Origin: Streptomyces spinoverrucosus
GTDB lineage: Bacteria > Actinomycetota > Actinomycetes > Streptomycetales > Streptomycetaceae
Assembly: GCF_015712165.1 (NCBI RefSeq)
Contig: NZ_JADPZX010000001.1
Span: 1,922,001 to 1,986,000, forward strand
Direction: 5' to 3'
DNA: 64,000 nucleotides
A model generated the notes under the pieces. It was given only the letters and a program-made list of their open reading frames with translations, searched no databases and was not told where the DNA came from. Positions 26,404-35,220 of the stretch are shown in pieces; within the stretch, counting starts at the first letter, position 1, and each line of letters begins with the position of its first letter. Both the position numbers and the translations under genes were made by a program.

Positions 26404-27378
26404 TCAGGGCCTCGCCCCCGGGTTGACGACCGACTTGTCGATGGCCGCCGGTTCCAGTCCCCACTTCTTGAGGATCTTCGCGTACGTGCCGTCCTCGATG
26501 AGCTGGTTCACGGCGCCCTTCAGCGGTTCGGCGAGCGGGGAGCCCTTCTTGACGGCGAGGCCGACGTTCTTGCGCTCGATCTCGTTGAGGTAGCGCAGGT
26601 CCGGCTGCTGGGTGGCCGCGAATCGCAGGACGCTGGACGTGGTCATCAGCACGTCCACGCGCCCCTGACGCAGTGCGAGGAAGTGCGCCGCGGCGTCCGG
26701 GTAGGTGCTGATCGAGATCGGCTTCTCGTCGTCGGCCACGCACTCCTTGCTCGCCACTTCGAGGTCGGCCTCGAAGGTCGTGCCCGTACCGGTTCCGACC
26801 CGCAGCCCGCACAGCTGCTTCAGGTCGTCGACCTTCTTCAGTTCGCTGTCGTCCCGCACCGCGAACCCGGTTCCGTCGGTGACGTAGAGGACGAAGTCGA
26901 GCGCATGCTTACGCTCCTCGGTCACGGCGAGGTTCGCGGTGCCGAGGTCGTAGCGGTCGGCGTTCAGGCCGGTGATGAGGGATGCGCCGCTGACGTGCTT
27001 GCGCTCCACCTTCAGTCCGAGGACCCGTGCCACGGCCTCGGAGACATCGATGTCGACGCCGCGCGGCGGGCCGCCGTCCTCGGGGCTGAACGCGATGGGC
27101 GGTATGCCGATGCCGGAACCGATGCGCAGCGTCCCGGACTCGCGGAGCTTCGCGGGCAGCGTCGCGGAGATGGCGGACTTCTCGTGGACCGCGGAGACCA
27201 CGTCCTCACGGCCGAGGGCAGCGGCCCGGTCGTCCTCGGGGATCTCCGTCGTACCGGAGCCGCAGGAGGTGAGGAGCAGGGTGAGCAGCGTCGCCGTGGC
27301 GACGGCCGGCGCGGTGGTCGGGCGGCACGGTCGGTGTCCGCGCGGGGACCGGTGGCGCGCGGCCTGAATGGGTGGCAT
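26404..27378 (-). CDS. Amino-acid-type ABC transporter substrate-binding lipoprotein
   Basis: The 324-residue protein starts at ATG 27378 with GAGGAGG. It has a lipoprotein signal ending LLTSCGSG (lipidated Cys near residue 39), then an SBP_bac_3 fold: LRIGSGIGIPPIAFSPEDG, GVDIDVSEAVARVLGL, LNADRYDLGTANLAVTEERK. This is the polar or branched amino-acid binding family, extracytoplasmic and membrane-tethered. It precedes or follows its ATPase and permease in one minus-strand unit. Rishirilide-type clusters have a three-gene ABC transporter at a like position. Uptake of a starter-unit amino acid is a reasonable idea but is not shown by the sequence. Confidence 0.9.
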   Translation of the reverse strand: MPPIQAARHRSPRGHRPCRPTTAPAVATATLLTLLLTSCGSGTTEIPEDDRAAALGREDVVSAVHEKSAISATLPAKLRESGTLRIGSGIGIPPIAFSPEDGGPPRGVDIDVSEAVARVLGLKVERKHVSGASLITGLNADRYDLGTANLAVTEERKHALDFVLYVTDGTGFAVRDDSELKKVDDLKQLCGLRVGTGTGTTFEADLEVASKECVADDEKPISISTYPDAAAHFLALRQGRVDVLMTTSSVLRFAATQQPDLRYLNEIERKNVGLAVKKGSPLAEPLKGAVNQLIEDGTYAKILKKWGLEPAAIDKSVVNPGARP

Positions 27379-27476
27379 GGGTCCTCCTCGACGTGGCTGG
27401 GCTTTATGGGGACAGAGGTGGGTGCGGGGACCCGGCGCGGCCCGTGCGGGGCACCGGACGGGCGCGGGCCCGTGGC

Positions 27477-28226
27477 TCAGTGACGGGCCAGGAAGCGGGC
27501 CGTGCGATCGTTGCGGGGCGCGTCGAAGACCTCCTCCGGTGGCCCCGCCTCGACGACCCGGCCGTTGTCCATGAACACGACCTGGTCGGCGATCTCCCGG
27601 GCGAACGGCATCTCGTGCGTCACGACGATCATTGTCATCCCGCCGTCGGCGAGTTCCCGGATCACCTTCAACACGCCCCCGGTGAGCTCGGGGTCGAGCG
27701 CGCTGGTCGGCTCGTCGAACAGCATCGCCCTCGGCTCCATGGCGAGGGCCCGCGCGATCGCGGCCCGCTGCTGCTCGCCGCCGGAGAGCTGATGCGGACG
27801 AGAGGTCTCCTTCCCGGCGAGGCCGACCCGGGCGAGTAGATCGCGGGCGCGCTGCTCGGCCGCGGCCCGCTTCAGCCCGAGGAGGGCGCGAGGCGCCTCG
27901 GTGATGTTGTCGAGGACCGTCATGTGCGGGAAGAGCCGGAAGTTCTGAAAAACCATGCCGGTACGGATGCGCTGCCGGGCGACGGCACGGCGCGGACGCT
28001 CGTAGAGCCGGTCGCCGCGCCACTCGTAGCCGACGAGTTCGCCGTCGACGACGATGCGTCCGGCGTCGATGCGTTCGAGCCGGTTGACGCACCGCAGCAG
28101 GGTGCTCTTGCCGGACCCGGACGGGCCGATGACACAGGCCACGGTGGACTCGGGAACGGTGAGTGAGACATCGTCCAGCACGGTCAGCGCACCGAACGAC
28201 TTGTGGATTCCGACTGCCTCGATCAT
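27477..28226 (-). CDS. Amino-acid-type ABC transporter ATPase
   Basis: The 249-residue ABC ATPase of the GlnQ/HisP type has Walker A GPSGSGKST near residue 35, the Q-loop VFQNFRLFPHMTVLDN, signature LSGGEQQRAAIARAL, Walker B MLFDEPTSALD and the H-loop VTHEM. ATG 28226 overlaps the permease stop by four bases (ATGA), so it is translationally coupled to it. It energises the permease encoded upstream and the binding protein downstream. Confidence 0.95.
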   Translation of the reverse strand: MIEAVGIHKSFGALTVLDDVSLTVPESTVACVIGPSGSGKSTLLRCVNRLERIDAGRIVVDGELVGYEWRGDRLYERPRRAVARQRIRTGMVFQNFRLFPHMTVLDNITEAPRALLGLKRAAAEQRARDLLARVGLAGKETSRPHQLSGGEQQRAAIARALAMEPRAMLFDEPTSALDPELTGGVLKVIRELADGGMTMIVVTHEMPFAREIADQVVFMDNGRVVEAGPPEEVFDAPRNDRTARFLARH

Positions 28227-29182
28227 CCTCGGTCCCCCGTGGCGTAGCGGCGTTCGACGAAGTGCTGAACGACGCCGAGCAACGTGGTCAGCAGCAGGTA
28301 CCAGAGCGTGGCCACCAGCAGCAGCGGGATGACCAGGTAGTTGCGGTTGTAGATCAGCTGGGTCGCGTACAGCAGGTCCTGCACGGCGATGACGCTGACG
28401 ATCGACGTGCCTTTGAGCAGCCCGATGACCTGGCTGCCGGCGGGCGGCAGGATCGCCGGCATGGCCTGCGGCAGCACGATGCGGCGGAAGATCCGCCAGC
28501 CGCCGAGGCCCAGCGCCTCCGCGGCCTCGGTCTGGTCCCGGCTGACGGACAGGATCCCGGCTCGGACGATCTCTGCGAGTTGTCCGGCCTCGTGCAGGAC
28601 GAGCCCAATGACGGCCGCGGTGAGGCTGCTGATCATTTGCTCGGTGGAGAACTCGGTGAACGCGGGCCCGAAGGGGATGCCGAGGGACAGCTTCGGGTAC
28701 AGCAGCGAGATGTTGTACCAGAACAGCAACTGGACGAGCATCGGCACCGACCGGAAGAGCCAGGTGTAGCCCCAGCTCAGCGCTACGAGGATCGGGTTGC
28801 CCGAGAGGCGCATGACGGCGAGTGCGGTGCCGAGGACGAAGCCGCCGACGAAGGCGACGGTGGTCAGCCACAGGGTGGTGACGAGCCCGGAGAGCACCGC
28901 GTCGGCGGTGATGTACTTGGCGACGACGTCCCAGCGGAACGCGTCGTTGGTGACGACGGCGTTGAGGGCCATGGCCAGCAGGACGAGGCACGCCGCCGCG
29001 GCCACCCGGCGCAGCGGGCGCGGCCGGGGTCGTGCGAACGCGGCGTCGGCCTGGTCCGCCGCGTTTCCGCCCGCTTCCCCGCCCGCACCCATACGGGCCT
29101 TGCGGGTGCGCGACGTGCCGCCCTCACCGCTGCTACCGCCTCCCGGGCCGGTCCGGCCGTGCTCGGTGCGCAGGGAAACCAT
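28223..29182 (-). CDS. Amino-acid-type ABC transporter permease
   Basis: The 319-residue His/Glu/Gln-type permease has a long, disordered Gly/Arg-rich N-terminal tail (about 1-60). Several membrane segments follow (AACLVLLAMALNAVV, GLVTTLWLTTVAFVGGFVLG, and others). The EAA loop EAAEALGLGGWRIFRRIVLPQA near residue 215 contacts the ATPase. With a single permease gene the membrane part is probably a homodimer. It lies 13 bp downstream of the luciferase-like monooxygenase gene, so transport and biosynthesis genes share an operon. Confidence 0.93.
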   Translation of the reverse strand: MVSLRTEHGRTGPGGGSSGEGGTSRTRKARMGAGGEAGGNAADQADAAFARPRPRPLRRVAAAACLVLLAMALNAVVTNDAFRWDVVAKYITADAVLSGLVTTLWLTTVAFVGGFVLGTALAVMRLSGNPILVALSWGYTWLFRSVPMLVQLLFWYNISLLYPKLSLGIPFGPAFTEFSTEQMISSLTAAVIGLVLHEAGQLAEIVRAGILSVSRDQTEAAEALGLGGWRIFRRIVLPQAMPAILPPAGSQVIGLLKGTSIVSVIAVQDLLYATQLIYNRNYLVIPLLLVATLWYLLLTTLLGVVQHFVERRYATGDRG

Positions 29183-29195
29183 CGACGGTCCGCCC

Positions 29196-30260
29196 TCAGT
29201 CGTTCGACGCGTAGTGCGGCAGGACCTGTTCGGCGAACAGCCGCATGGTGCGGGCCGACTCCTCGAACGGCATGGCGCCGGAGATCACCTGCAGGCTGAC
29301 CGTGAAGTCGCCGAACCAGTCGCGAATGTCGTCGATCGCGGCCCGTACCTCCTCGGGAGTGCCGACGAGCGCCTTGCGTTCGGCGACGGCCCGGTCGAAG
29401 TCGCCGCGGCCCGCCTTCTCAACGATTTTCTCGTAACCGGGGTAGTCGGCGCTGCGGGTCTCACTCCAGGCGGACACCGCCGAGGCGAGGGCCTGGTTGG
29501 CCCGCTCGGACGCCTGCTTGCCCTTCTCGCGGGCCTCTTGACCGTCCTCTGCGATGTAGCAGCTGTAGCTCATGTGGATGTCCTCCTCGGTGGGCTTGAA
29601 GCCCGCGGCGGAGGCGGCGTCGCGGTACAGGGCGAGCGTCTTCTGCACCTGTTCGCGCGGGTTGATGGACGGTACGAGCATCACGCCGTGCCCGGCGCGG
29701 CCGGCCGCCTCGGCGGACGCCGGCGTCTTGGCCGTGGCGACGAGGATCCGCGGGTGCGGGCGCTGCCAGGTGCGGGGCAGCAGAGTCAGCGGGCCGAAGC
29801 GGTGGAAGGTGCCCTCCCACACGACCTCCTCCTCCGCCCACAGGCGGCGGACAGCTTCGACGCCCTCGTCGAAGCGGGCCCGGCTCTCATCCATGGACAC
29901 CTCGAACGCGGTGAACTCGTCGGGCAGGAACGCCCGTCCGAAGCCGACGTCGAGGCGGCCCTGGGAGATGTTGTCGAGCATGGCCAGCTTGCCGGCGAGT
30001 TTCAGTGGGTGCGTGAAGGCGGGCAGTACGGCGCCGGTGACAAGGCGAACGCGGCGGGTGCGGGCCGCGGCGGCGGCGAGGAAGGTCACCGGGTCGGGGC
30101 TGTAGCCGCCGTACTCGTGGAAGTAGTGCTCTACGGTCTTCACGTGGTGGAGGCCGAGTTCGTCGGCGAGCTCGGCCAGCCGCAGCGACTCTTCGAAGTG
30201 CGCTCCGGCGGATTTCTCTGCGGGTCCCACGGTGGGGAAGAGGTTGATGCCGAACTTCAT
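29196..30260 (-). CDS. Luciferase-like (LLM) flavin-dependent monooxygenase 1
   Basis: The 354-residue TIM-barrel protein of the bacterial luciferase family opens MKFGINLFPT. It has HHVKTVEHYFHEYGGY, LVTGAVLPAFTHPLKLAGKLAMLDNISQGRLDVGFGRAF and a C-terminal GTPEEVRAAI. Members use reduced FMN from a separate reductase; the flavin reductase gene 21 bp upstream is the obvious partner. In aromatic polyketide pathways such enzymes carry out Baeyer-Villiger reactions, epoxidations or hydroxylations. One of two LLM proteins here, it should act after the core is cyclised. Its exact reaction cannot be told from sequence. Confidence 0.92.
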   Translation of the reverse strand: MKFGINLFPTVGPAEKSAGAHFEESLRLAELADELGLHHVKTVEHYFHEYGGYSPDPVTFLAAAAARTRRVRLVTGAVLPAFTHPLKLAGKLAMLDNISQGRLDVGFGRAFLPDEFTAFEVSMDESRARFDEGVEAVRRLWAEEEVVWEGTFHRFGPLTLLPRTWQRPHPRILVATAKTPASAEAAGRAGHGVMLVPSINPREQVQKTLALYRDAASAAGFKPTEEDIHMSYSCYIAEDGQEAREKGKQASERANQALASAVSAWSETRSADYPGYEKIVEKAGRGDFDRAVAERKALVGTPEEVRAAIDDIRDWFGDFTVSLQVISGAMPFEESARTMRLFAEQVLPHYASND

Positions 30261-30281
30261 GGAGTCCCCTCGATGTGATGG

Positions 30282-30800
30282 CTAGTCGGCCGCCGCGGCC
30301 CCGGACAGGGCGGGCCCGGGCAGGTGGACGTAGGTGCGGTCGTGATAGAGCATCGGCGCGCGGCCGTGCACGGCGGCGCCGTCGATCCGGCCGAGGAACA
30401 CGCTGTGGTCGCCGGCCGGGATCTCCTGGTGCACGACACACTCAGCGACTGCGCTGAGGTGGTGCGTGGGCAGCAGCGGGGCACCGAGGGCGAGTTCGGA
30501 GGCCCGCCAGTCGAGCCCGGCGAACTTCCGCGTGCTCTTGCCGGCGAAGCGCTCGGAGAGCCATTCGTTGTGCACGGCCAGGAAGTTGACCGCGAAGCCG
30601 CCCGAGTGCCGGATGGCCGCCAGGGTCCGCGATCCGGTGCCCACGCACACGAGCAGCAACGGCGGCCGCATCGACACGGAGCTGACGGCGCTGGTCGTCA
30701 GACCGCTCGGCCGGCCCTCAGGGCCCGCAGCGGTGACGACGCAGACCGCGGCCGGGTGCGCGCCGAACACCGCGCGGAACAGTTCGTCATCAATCGCCAT
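30282..30800 (-). CDS. Flavin reductase (FMN-binding split barrel)
   Basis: The 172-residue protein starts at ATG 30800 with AAAGGA. Its HpaC/ActVB-like split-barrel motifs are clear: VFGAHPAAVCVVTAAGPEGRPSGLTTSAVSSVSMRPPLLLVCV, then SGGFAVNFL, and later DHSVFLGRI. It reduces FMN or FAD with NAD(P)H and releases it to partner monooxygenases. It is encoded immediately before the LLM enzyme and probably serves both LLM proteins of the cluster. Confidence 0.93.
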   Translation of the reverse strand: MAIDDELFRAVFGAHPAAVCVVTAAGPEGRPSGLTTSAVSSVSMRPPLLLVCVGTGSRTLAAIRHSGGFAVNFLAVHNEWLSERFAGKSTRKFAGLDWRASELALGAPLLPTHHLSAVAECVVHQEIPAGDHSVFLGRIDGAAVHGRAPMLYHDRTYVHLPGPALSGAAAAD

Positions 30801-30825
30801 GGTCCTTTGTTCCTCCCTCGGCCGG

Positions 30826-31953
30826 TCACGCTGTCCGCGGACGCTGGAGGGCGGGTCCATACCCTCTGGAAGCGGTCTCCGAGTCGCTTTCCTCCAGCAC
30901 CTTCGCGAGCAGCGCCGTCGCGTTGCGGTGCAGCGGGAAGTCCGTGCCCGGGGGCAGGATGCCGCTGTCCTCCAGAAGCCGGGCCACGCGCGCGGTGACG
31001 ACGCAGAACCGGTACGCGGCGAACACCTCGTGGTACGGCAGGTTCCGCGCGGGCCGCCCGGTGCGCTCCTCCCAGCGGGCCACGGTCTCGGCCCGGCCGG
31101 GCAGCCCGGCGAGCCGTGGCGCGCCGATGCCCTCGCTGAGATGGCGGTCCATGTGAAGGAACCAGGCGAGGTCGGACTCGGCGGGTCCGAGCGCGGCCAT
31201 CTCCCAGTCGAGCAGTGCCGCGGGCCGTGTACCCGCGTAGATGATGTTGCCGATGCGGGCATCGCCCCAGAGCAGCGAGGCGTGTTCGTCGCCGTCGGGC
31301 ACATGAGCGCGCAGCCAGTCGAGGGCGGTGGCCGCGGTCGTGTTGTCGTCAGCGACCCCGTAGAAGTCGAGGTGGTGCGTGAAGTGCCGCAACAGCTGCG
31401 CCGAACCGGTGGGGCCGAACCGGGGCCGGTCGAGGAAGTCGGCGCCGATCTCCTTGGGATCGACACGGTGAACGGCGGCGAGCGCGTCCACTCCACCGTT
31501 CCATACGGCGGCCCGGTCCGCGACCGGCAGGTCCGCGAGCCAGCCCTGCCGGTGGTAGGAGGGCAGATCGGCGGGAACCTGCCCGTCGATGCGTTGCATG
31601 ACGAGGAACGGCGCGCCCAGATACTCGGGGGACGGCTCGTCCCACAGCACTCGCGGCACGGGCAGGTCGGTGTCGCCGAGCAGCTTCAGCAGCCGTACCT
31701 GGCTGTCCCAGAAGTCCTCGGGGAAGACCCGGTGCCCGGTGGGGGCGACACGAACGGCGAGCGCCTGCCGCCGAAGGGTGTCGGCCTCGGTCCACTCGGC
31801 GTCGAACAGCAGGATCTCGCCGGAGAAGCCGGCCTCCTTCGGCACGGTGACGGATCCGAGCTCGACCGCGCCGATCGCGTCGGAGCGGGTACCGAACCAA
31901 TGGGTGAGCACGGCGCGGGTCAGGTCGGGGTCGCGTTGCAGGGGTACGGGCAC
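30826..31953 (-). CDS. Phosphotransferase of the APH / choline-kinase-like family
   Basis: The 375-residue protein starts at GTG 31953 with AGGAGG. It has the kinase-fold Brenner region LLWGDARIGNIIY, with Trp instead of the usual His before GD, and the metal motif LLDWEMAALG. An N-terminal nucleotide-binding lobe precedes them (SGEILLFDAEW, QALAVRVAPTG). Relatives include aminoglycoside kinases and uncharacterised actinobacterial phosphotransferases. No phosphorylated product is expected from a cluster of this type, so it may phosphorylate an intermediate for later elimination, protect the host, or act on a starter precursor. It is located between SARP 1 and the flavin reductase in one leftward unit. 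Confidence 0.88.
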   Translation of the reverse strand: MPVPLQRDPDLTRAVLTHWFGTRSDAIGAVELGSVTVPKEAGFSGEILLFDAEWTEADTLRRQALAVRVAPTGHRVFPEDFWDSQVRLLKLLGDTDLPVPRVLWDEPSPEYLGAPFLVMQRIDGQVPADLPSYHRQGWLADLPVADRAAVWNGGVDALAAVHRVDPKEIGADFLDRPRFGPTGSAQLLRHFTHHLDFYGVADDNTTAATALDWLRAHVPDGDEHASLLWGDARIGNIIYAGTRPAALLDWEMAALGPAESDLAWFLHMDRHLSEGIGAPRLAGLPGRAETVARWEERTGRPARNLPYHEVFAAYRFCVVTARVARLLEDSGILPPGTDFPLHRNATALLAKVLEESDSETASRGYGPALQRPRTA

Positions 31954-31963
31954 GGGGGCCTCC

Positions 31964-32776
31964 TCACGCCCGGCGCAAGCCGGGTACGGACGGAAGGGCG
32001 GGCGGGAAGGGCGCGACGATGCTGCCGCCGCGGCGGATCGCGGACTGCAGCCGCCCGATCGCGGGGCCCGGCGCGACGCCCAGGTCGCGGGCGAGCCGGG
32101 AGGTGAGCCGGGCGGCGACATCGAGTGCGTCACCGACCCGTCCGGTCTGGTAGAGGGCGGTCATGTAGCGGGCGTGCAGTGTTTCGTGGGTGGGGTGGCG
32201 ACGGGTGAGGACGGCGAGTTCGGCGAGCACGTCGCGGTGCCGTCCGATCCGCAGCAGGGCGTCGAGGTACGCCTCGTGGACCTCCAGACGGCGCCGCTCC
32301 CAGTGCGTGACCGCGGACTGGAGCACCGGTCCGGTGCGCACGTCGGCGAGGACGGGCCGGTCCCACAGTGCGAGTGCGCTGCTCAGCAGCCGGGCCATGG
32401 TGGCGTAGTCGTCCGTGGCCCGGCCCGCCTGCCCGACGAACTGCTCGAACCGCAGCAGGTCCAGTTCGTCGGTCCGTACCGAGATGAGATAGCCCTGGCC
32501 CGTCGTCCGCAGTCGCTCGTGGGCGGCCTCCCGGGAGCCCACGGACGGCATCCGGGCGAGCAGTCGGCGCAGGTGCATCACGTACGTCTGCAAGGTGGTG
32601 GCCGCGCTGGGTGGCGGGTACTCGCCCCAGATCTCGCTCACGCAGGTGCGGACGGGCATGACCTCGCCGGCGTGGAGCAGCAGCAGTCCGAGCAGTTGGC
32701 GCTGCTTGGGCGCGGTGGGCAGATGGCGGCCGTCGCTGTCCTCGACGGACAGTCCCCCGAGCACGCCGAACTCCAT
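31964..32776 (-). CDS. SARP-family pathway activator 1
   Basis: The 270-residue SARP has a small OmpR-type winged-helix DNA-binding domain (about 1-90: PKQRQLLGLLLLHAGEVMPV, SAATTLQTYVMHLRRLL). A bacterial transcriptional activation (BTAD) domain follows (about 95-245: FEQFVGQAG, RRHPTHETLHARYMTALYQTGR). Family members (ActII-ORF4, DnrI) switch on biosynthetic operons by binding 11-bp-spaced repeats beside -35. ATG 32776 has GAGAGGA. It diverges from the cyclase gene at 32912, and the 135-bp gap carries a GCTCCA repeat. It leads the operon SARP-phosphotransferase-flavin reductase-LLM-ABC transporter. Confidence 0.94.
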   Translation of the reverse strand: MEFGVLGGLSVEDSDGRHLPTAPKQRQLLGLLLLHAGEVMPVRTCVSEIWGEYPPPSAATTLQTYVMHLRRLLARMPSVGSREAAHERLRTTGQGYLISVRTDELDLLRFEQFVGQAGRATDDYATMARLLSSALALWDRPVLADVRTGPVLQSAVTHWERRRLEVHEAYLDALLRIGRHRDVLAELAVLTRRHPTHETLHARYMTALYQTGRVGDALDVAARLTSRLARDLGVAPGPAIGRLQSAIRRGGSIVAPFPPALPSVPGLRRA

Positions 32777-32832
32777 CGTGGTTCCTCTCGTCGCCTTCTG
32801 TCTGTCGCCGTTCAGGGTCGGGTTCCTCGGCT

Positions 32833-32849
32833 GCTCCAGTGACGCTCCA
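32833..32849. promoter_or_regulatory. Candidate SARP operator between SARP 1 and the cyclase
   Basis: GCTCCA occurs at 32833-32838 and 32844-32849, exactly 11 bp apart, in the divergent promoter region. Confidence 0.5.
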
Positions 32850-32911
32850 CCGGATGTCGGCCCAATGGAACGGGCAAGGAGCCGAGATCGTGGGAGAGAG
32901 GCGGAGGGGTC

Positions 32912-33817
32912 ATGCCGGGGAGAGTCGTGAGCGTGGCCGACGGAGTGCACGCGTACGTGCAGGAGCCGGGCGGCTGGTGCGTGAACAACTCGGGGATCGT
33001 CGCCGGTGGGGACACGGTCCTCATCGTGGACACCGCGGCCACCGAGAAGCGGGCGCTCGCGCTGCGGGACGCCGTGGACAAGCTGGCGCCGGGTCCGCGC
33101 CGCGTAGTGGTGAGCACCCACCACCACGGCGACCACACCTTCGGCAACCATGTGTTCTCGGGCCCGCACACGCTGCTGGTCAGCCACGAGGCAGGTCCCG
33201 CCGAACTGGTGCGCAAGGGCACGGCACTGCAGTCGCTGTGGCCGCACGTCGAGTGGGGCCACACCCCGACCGTGCTGCCGACGCTGACCGTGCGCGAGGG
33301 GGCCACACTGCATCTCGACGGCATCACCGCGGAGCTGATCCACCCCGGTGTCGCACACACCTCGGACGATCTGGTGGTGTGGCTGCCCGAGCAGCGGGTC
33401 CTGTTCGCGGGCGACCTCGTGTTCTCCGGGGCGGCGCCGTTCGTGCTGATGGGTTCGCTTGCCGGGTCCCTCACGGCGCTCGCACGACTGCGGCAGCTCG
33501 ATCCGCTGGTCGTCGTCGGCGGGCACGGCCCGGTCGGTGGGCCTGAACTGCTCGACTTCACCGAGCAGTACCTGCGCTGGGTCGCGGTGCTCGCCGAGCG
33601 GGGTCTCTCGGACGGACTGAGCCCGCTGGAGACGGCGACGCGCGCCGACGAAGGCGCCTTCGCGACGCTGCTCGACCGCGAGCGGCTGGTCGGCAACCTC
33701 CACCGCGCCTTCCACGAGGTGACCGGCGGCGCCCCCGGCGCCCGCATCGAATCGGCGCCGGCGATGCGCGAGATGGTCGCCTTCAATGGCGGCCGCCCGC
33801 TGCGCTGCCTGGCCTGA
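32912..33817 (+). CDS. ActIV-like metallo-beta-lactamase-fold polyketide cyclase/thioesterase
   Basis: The 301-residue protein reads YVQEPGGWCVNNSGIVAGGDTVLIVDT at the N-terminus. It has the metal-binding motif THHHGDHTFGN (His70-His75), a second site in GVAHTSDDLVVWLPEQRVLFAGDLV, and GGHGPVGG with a third ligand. Its order and wording closely follow ActIV of the actinorhodin pathway, a Zn-dependent bicyclase that closes the second ring and hydrolyses the chain from the ACP. An antibiotic-degrading beta-lactamase role is unlikely. It is divergent from SARP 1 and followed by an SDR gene. Confidence 0.93.
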   Translation: MPGRVVSVADGVHAYVQEPGGWCVNNSGIVAGGDTVLIVDTAATEKRALALRDAVDKLAPGPRRVVVSTHHHGDHTFGNHVFSGPHTLLVSHEAGPAELVRKGTALQSLWPHVEWGHTPTVLPTLTVREGATLHLDGITAELIHPGVAHTSDDLVVWLPEQRVLFAGDLVFSGAAPFVLMGSLAGSLTALARLRQLDPLVVVGGHGPVGGPELLDFTEQYLRWVAVLAERGLSDGLSPLETATRADEGAFATLLDRERLVGNLHRAFHEVTGGAPGARIESAPAMREMVAFNGGRPLRCLA

Positions 33818-34039
33818 CGGGCGCCTGGCCCCGGGCACCGCGCTACGGAGTGGTTCATACCGCCGAGCGTTTCCGCGCCCGCTGGAGCGGGACTCCAGGT
33901 GCGCTGGACGGCGTACGCGGGCGTCTTCGCACAGCCCAGTGTCCGCGCGGGCCTGTCTGTCTCCAGTACCGCTCCGGCGGGGTGCGAGCCGTGGCGCACA
34001 GGATCGACGGAGTCCAGAAGCCGATGCTGTGGAGGAAAG

Positions 34040-34756
34040 ATGAAACTGCGTGGCAGGACCGCGATCGTCACCGGGGGCACCCGGGGGCTCGGACGGGACG
34101 TGGCGCTCGCGCTCGCCAGTGCGGGCGCCACCGTCGTCGCCGCCGCCCGGGAGGTCCCGGACGCCTCGGGGGACGGACTGATCGCACTGAAGGCGGACGT
34201 GACGGCGCCCGACTCGGTGGCGGCACTGATGGAGACCGTCCACGAGCGGTACGGGGGCCCGCACATCGTTGTCGCGAACGCGGGCGTCAGCCGCCCGGGC
34301 CCAGTCGCCGCGCTGTCCGTCGAACACTGGAGGGAGGTCGTCGACACGAATCTGCACGGTGTGTTCCACACCGTGCAGGCGGCCGTGCCGTACGTGCGCG
34401 AGGCACCGGGCGGGCGTGTCATCACCATGTCCTCTCTGCTGGGCTCGCGGGTCATGCCGGGGGCCGCGGCATACTGCGCGTCGAAGGCTGCCGTCGAGGC
34501 GTTCACCGCCGTCGCCGCGCTGGAACTGGCCGCGGACGGGGCGACCGTGAACTGCGTGGCGCCCGGCTACATCAGCTCCGGCATGGGCAAGGCGCTGATC
34601 GGCAACGAGGCGCTGTGGCCGAAGCTCGCCCCGTCACTCGCGGCGGGACGTCCGGGTACGGGCGACGAGGTGGCCCAGGCAGTGCTGTTCCTGGCCTCGC
34701 CGGAGAGCAGTTACGTCAACGGTCAGGTGCTGCGCGTGGACGGCGGGGTGAGCTGA
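34040..34756 (+). CDS. SDR-family reductase of the polyketide cluster
   Basis: The 238-residue FabG-like SDR has TGGTRGLG, VVANAGVSRPG, the Ser in TMSSLLGS, YCASKAAVEAF and VDGGVS at the C-terminus. ATG 34040 follows GGAGGAAAG. It is distinct from the ActIII-type ketoreductase at 48584, so it probably reduces a ring carbonyl or a side-chain ketone later on. A TGGA repeat 22 bp apart (33883 and 33905) lies upstream and may give it its own SARP-controlled promoter. It converges with the ABM gene across a strong terminator. Confidence 0.92.
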   Translation: MKLRGRTAIVTGGTRGLGRDVALALASAGATVVAAAREVPDASGDGLIALKADVTAPDSVAALMETVHERYGGPHIVVANAGVSRPGPVAALSVEHWREVVDTNLHGVFHTVQAAVPYVREAPGGRVITMSSLLGSRVMPGAAAYCASKAAVEAFTAVAALELAADGATVNCVAPGYISSGMGKALIGNEALWPKLAPSLAAGRPGTGDEVAQAVLFLASPESSYVNGQVLRVDGGVS

Positions 34757-34781
34757 GCACGTATCCCGGCCTCGGGCACCG

Positions 34782-34812
34782 CGGGGCGGCGCGTACGAGA
34801 CGCGCCGCCCCG
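34782..34812. terminator. Bidirectional terminator between SDR and ABM genes
   Basis: CGGGGCGGCGCGT pairs with ACGCGCCGCCCCG over a 5-nt loop between the convergent stops at 34756 and 34825. Confidence 0.87.
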
Positions 34813-34824
34813 GGACCCGTTGGC

Positions 34825-35127
34825 TCAGAGCTGCGCGGCCTGCCCCTGCCGCACCGGCACGCTCAGGTGCGGCTCGCCTTTGATGAGCCCGGCGAGGGCG
34901 TCGAGCCGGCGGCGGAACTCCGGCTCGGCGAGCGCATTGCGGAAGGTCTTCTCGTCGTCCCACTCGGCGATGTTGAAGTAGACGGACTCGTCCTTGGAGG
35001 ACCGCACGAGGGAGTAGCGGATGAGGCCCGGCTGGGTCTCCATGAAGGCGCCGACGGCCTCGTAGCGGTTCTCGAACTCCTCGGCGTCGCCGATCAGCGT
35101 GAGCTTGTTGACGAACACGACGGCCAT
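34825..35127 (-). CDS. ABM-family (antibiotic biosynthesis monooxygenase) protein
   Basis: The 100-residue ferredoxin-like-fold protein starts at ATG 35127. The pattern [39 protein letters not shown]...[13 protein letters not shown] is typical of cofactor-free ABM oxygenases such as ActVA-ORF6 and TcmH. Those oxidise anthrones to quinones with O2. It would form the central quinone here. It lies 93 bp downstream of the ene-reductase, probably in the SnoaL-ene-reductase-ABM unit. Confidence 0.92.
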   Translation of the reverse strand: MAVVFVNKLTLIGDAEEFENRYEAVGAFMETQPGLIRYSLVRSSKDESVYFNIAEWDDEKTFRNALAEPEFRRRLDALAGLIKGEPHLSVPVRQGQAAQL

Positions 35128-35220
35128 GGTGGTCTCCCTGGGGTGGGTGGTCGTTGGCGGATGGTCGTGGGCCGCCGGCATGTGCGCGCCCTCCGGACGG
35201 GGCGTCCGCACGGGAGCCGG

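Noticed and set aside
32912..33817. Beta-lactamase-type resistance gene
   Set aside because: The MBL motif is present, but the N-terminal and C-terminal blocks follow ActIV-type polyketide cyclases and the gene sits among PKS genes.
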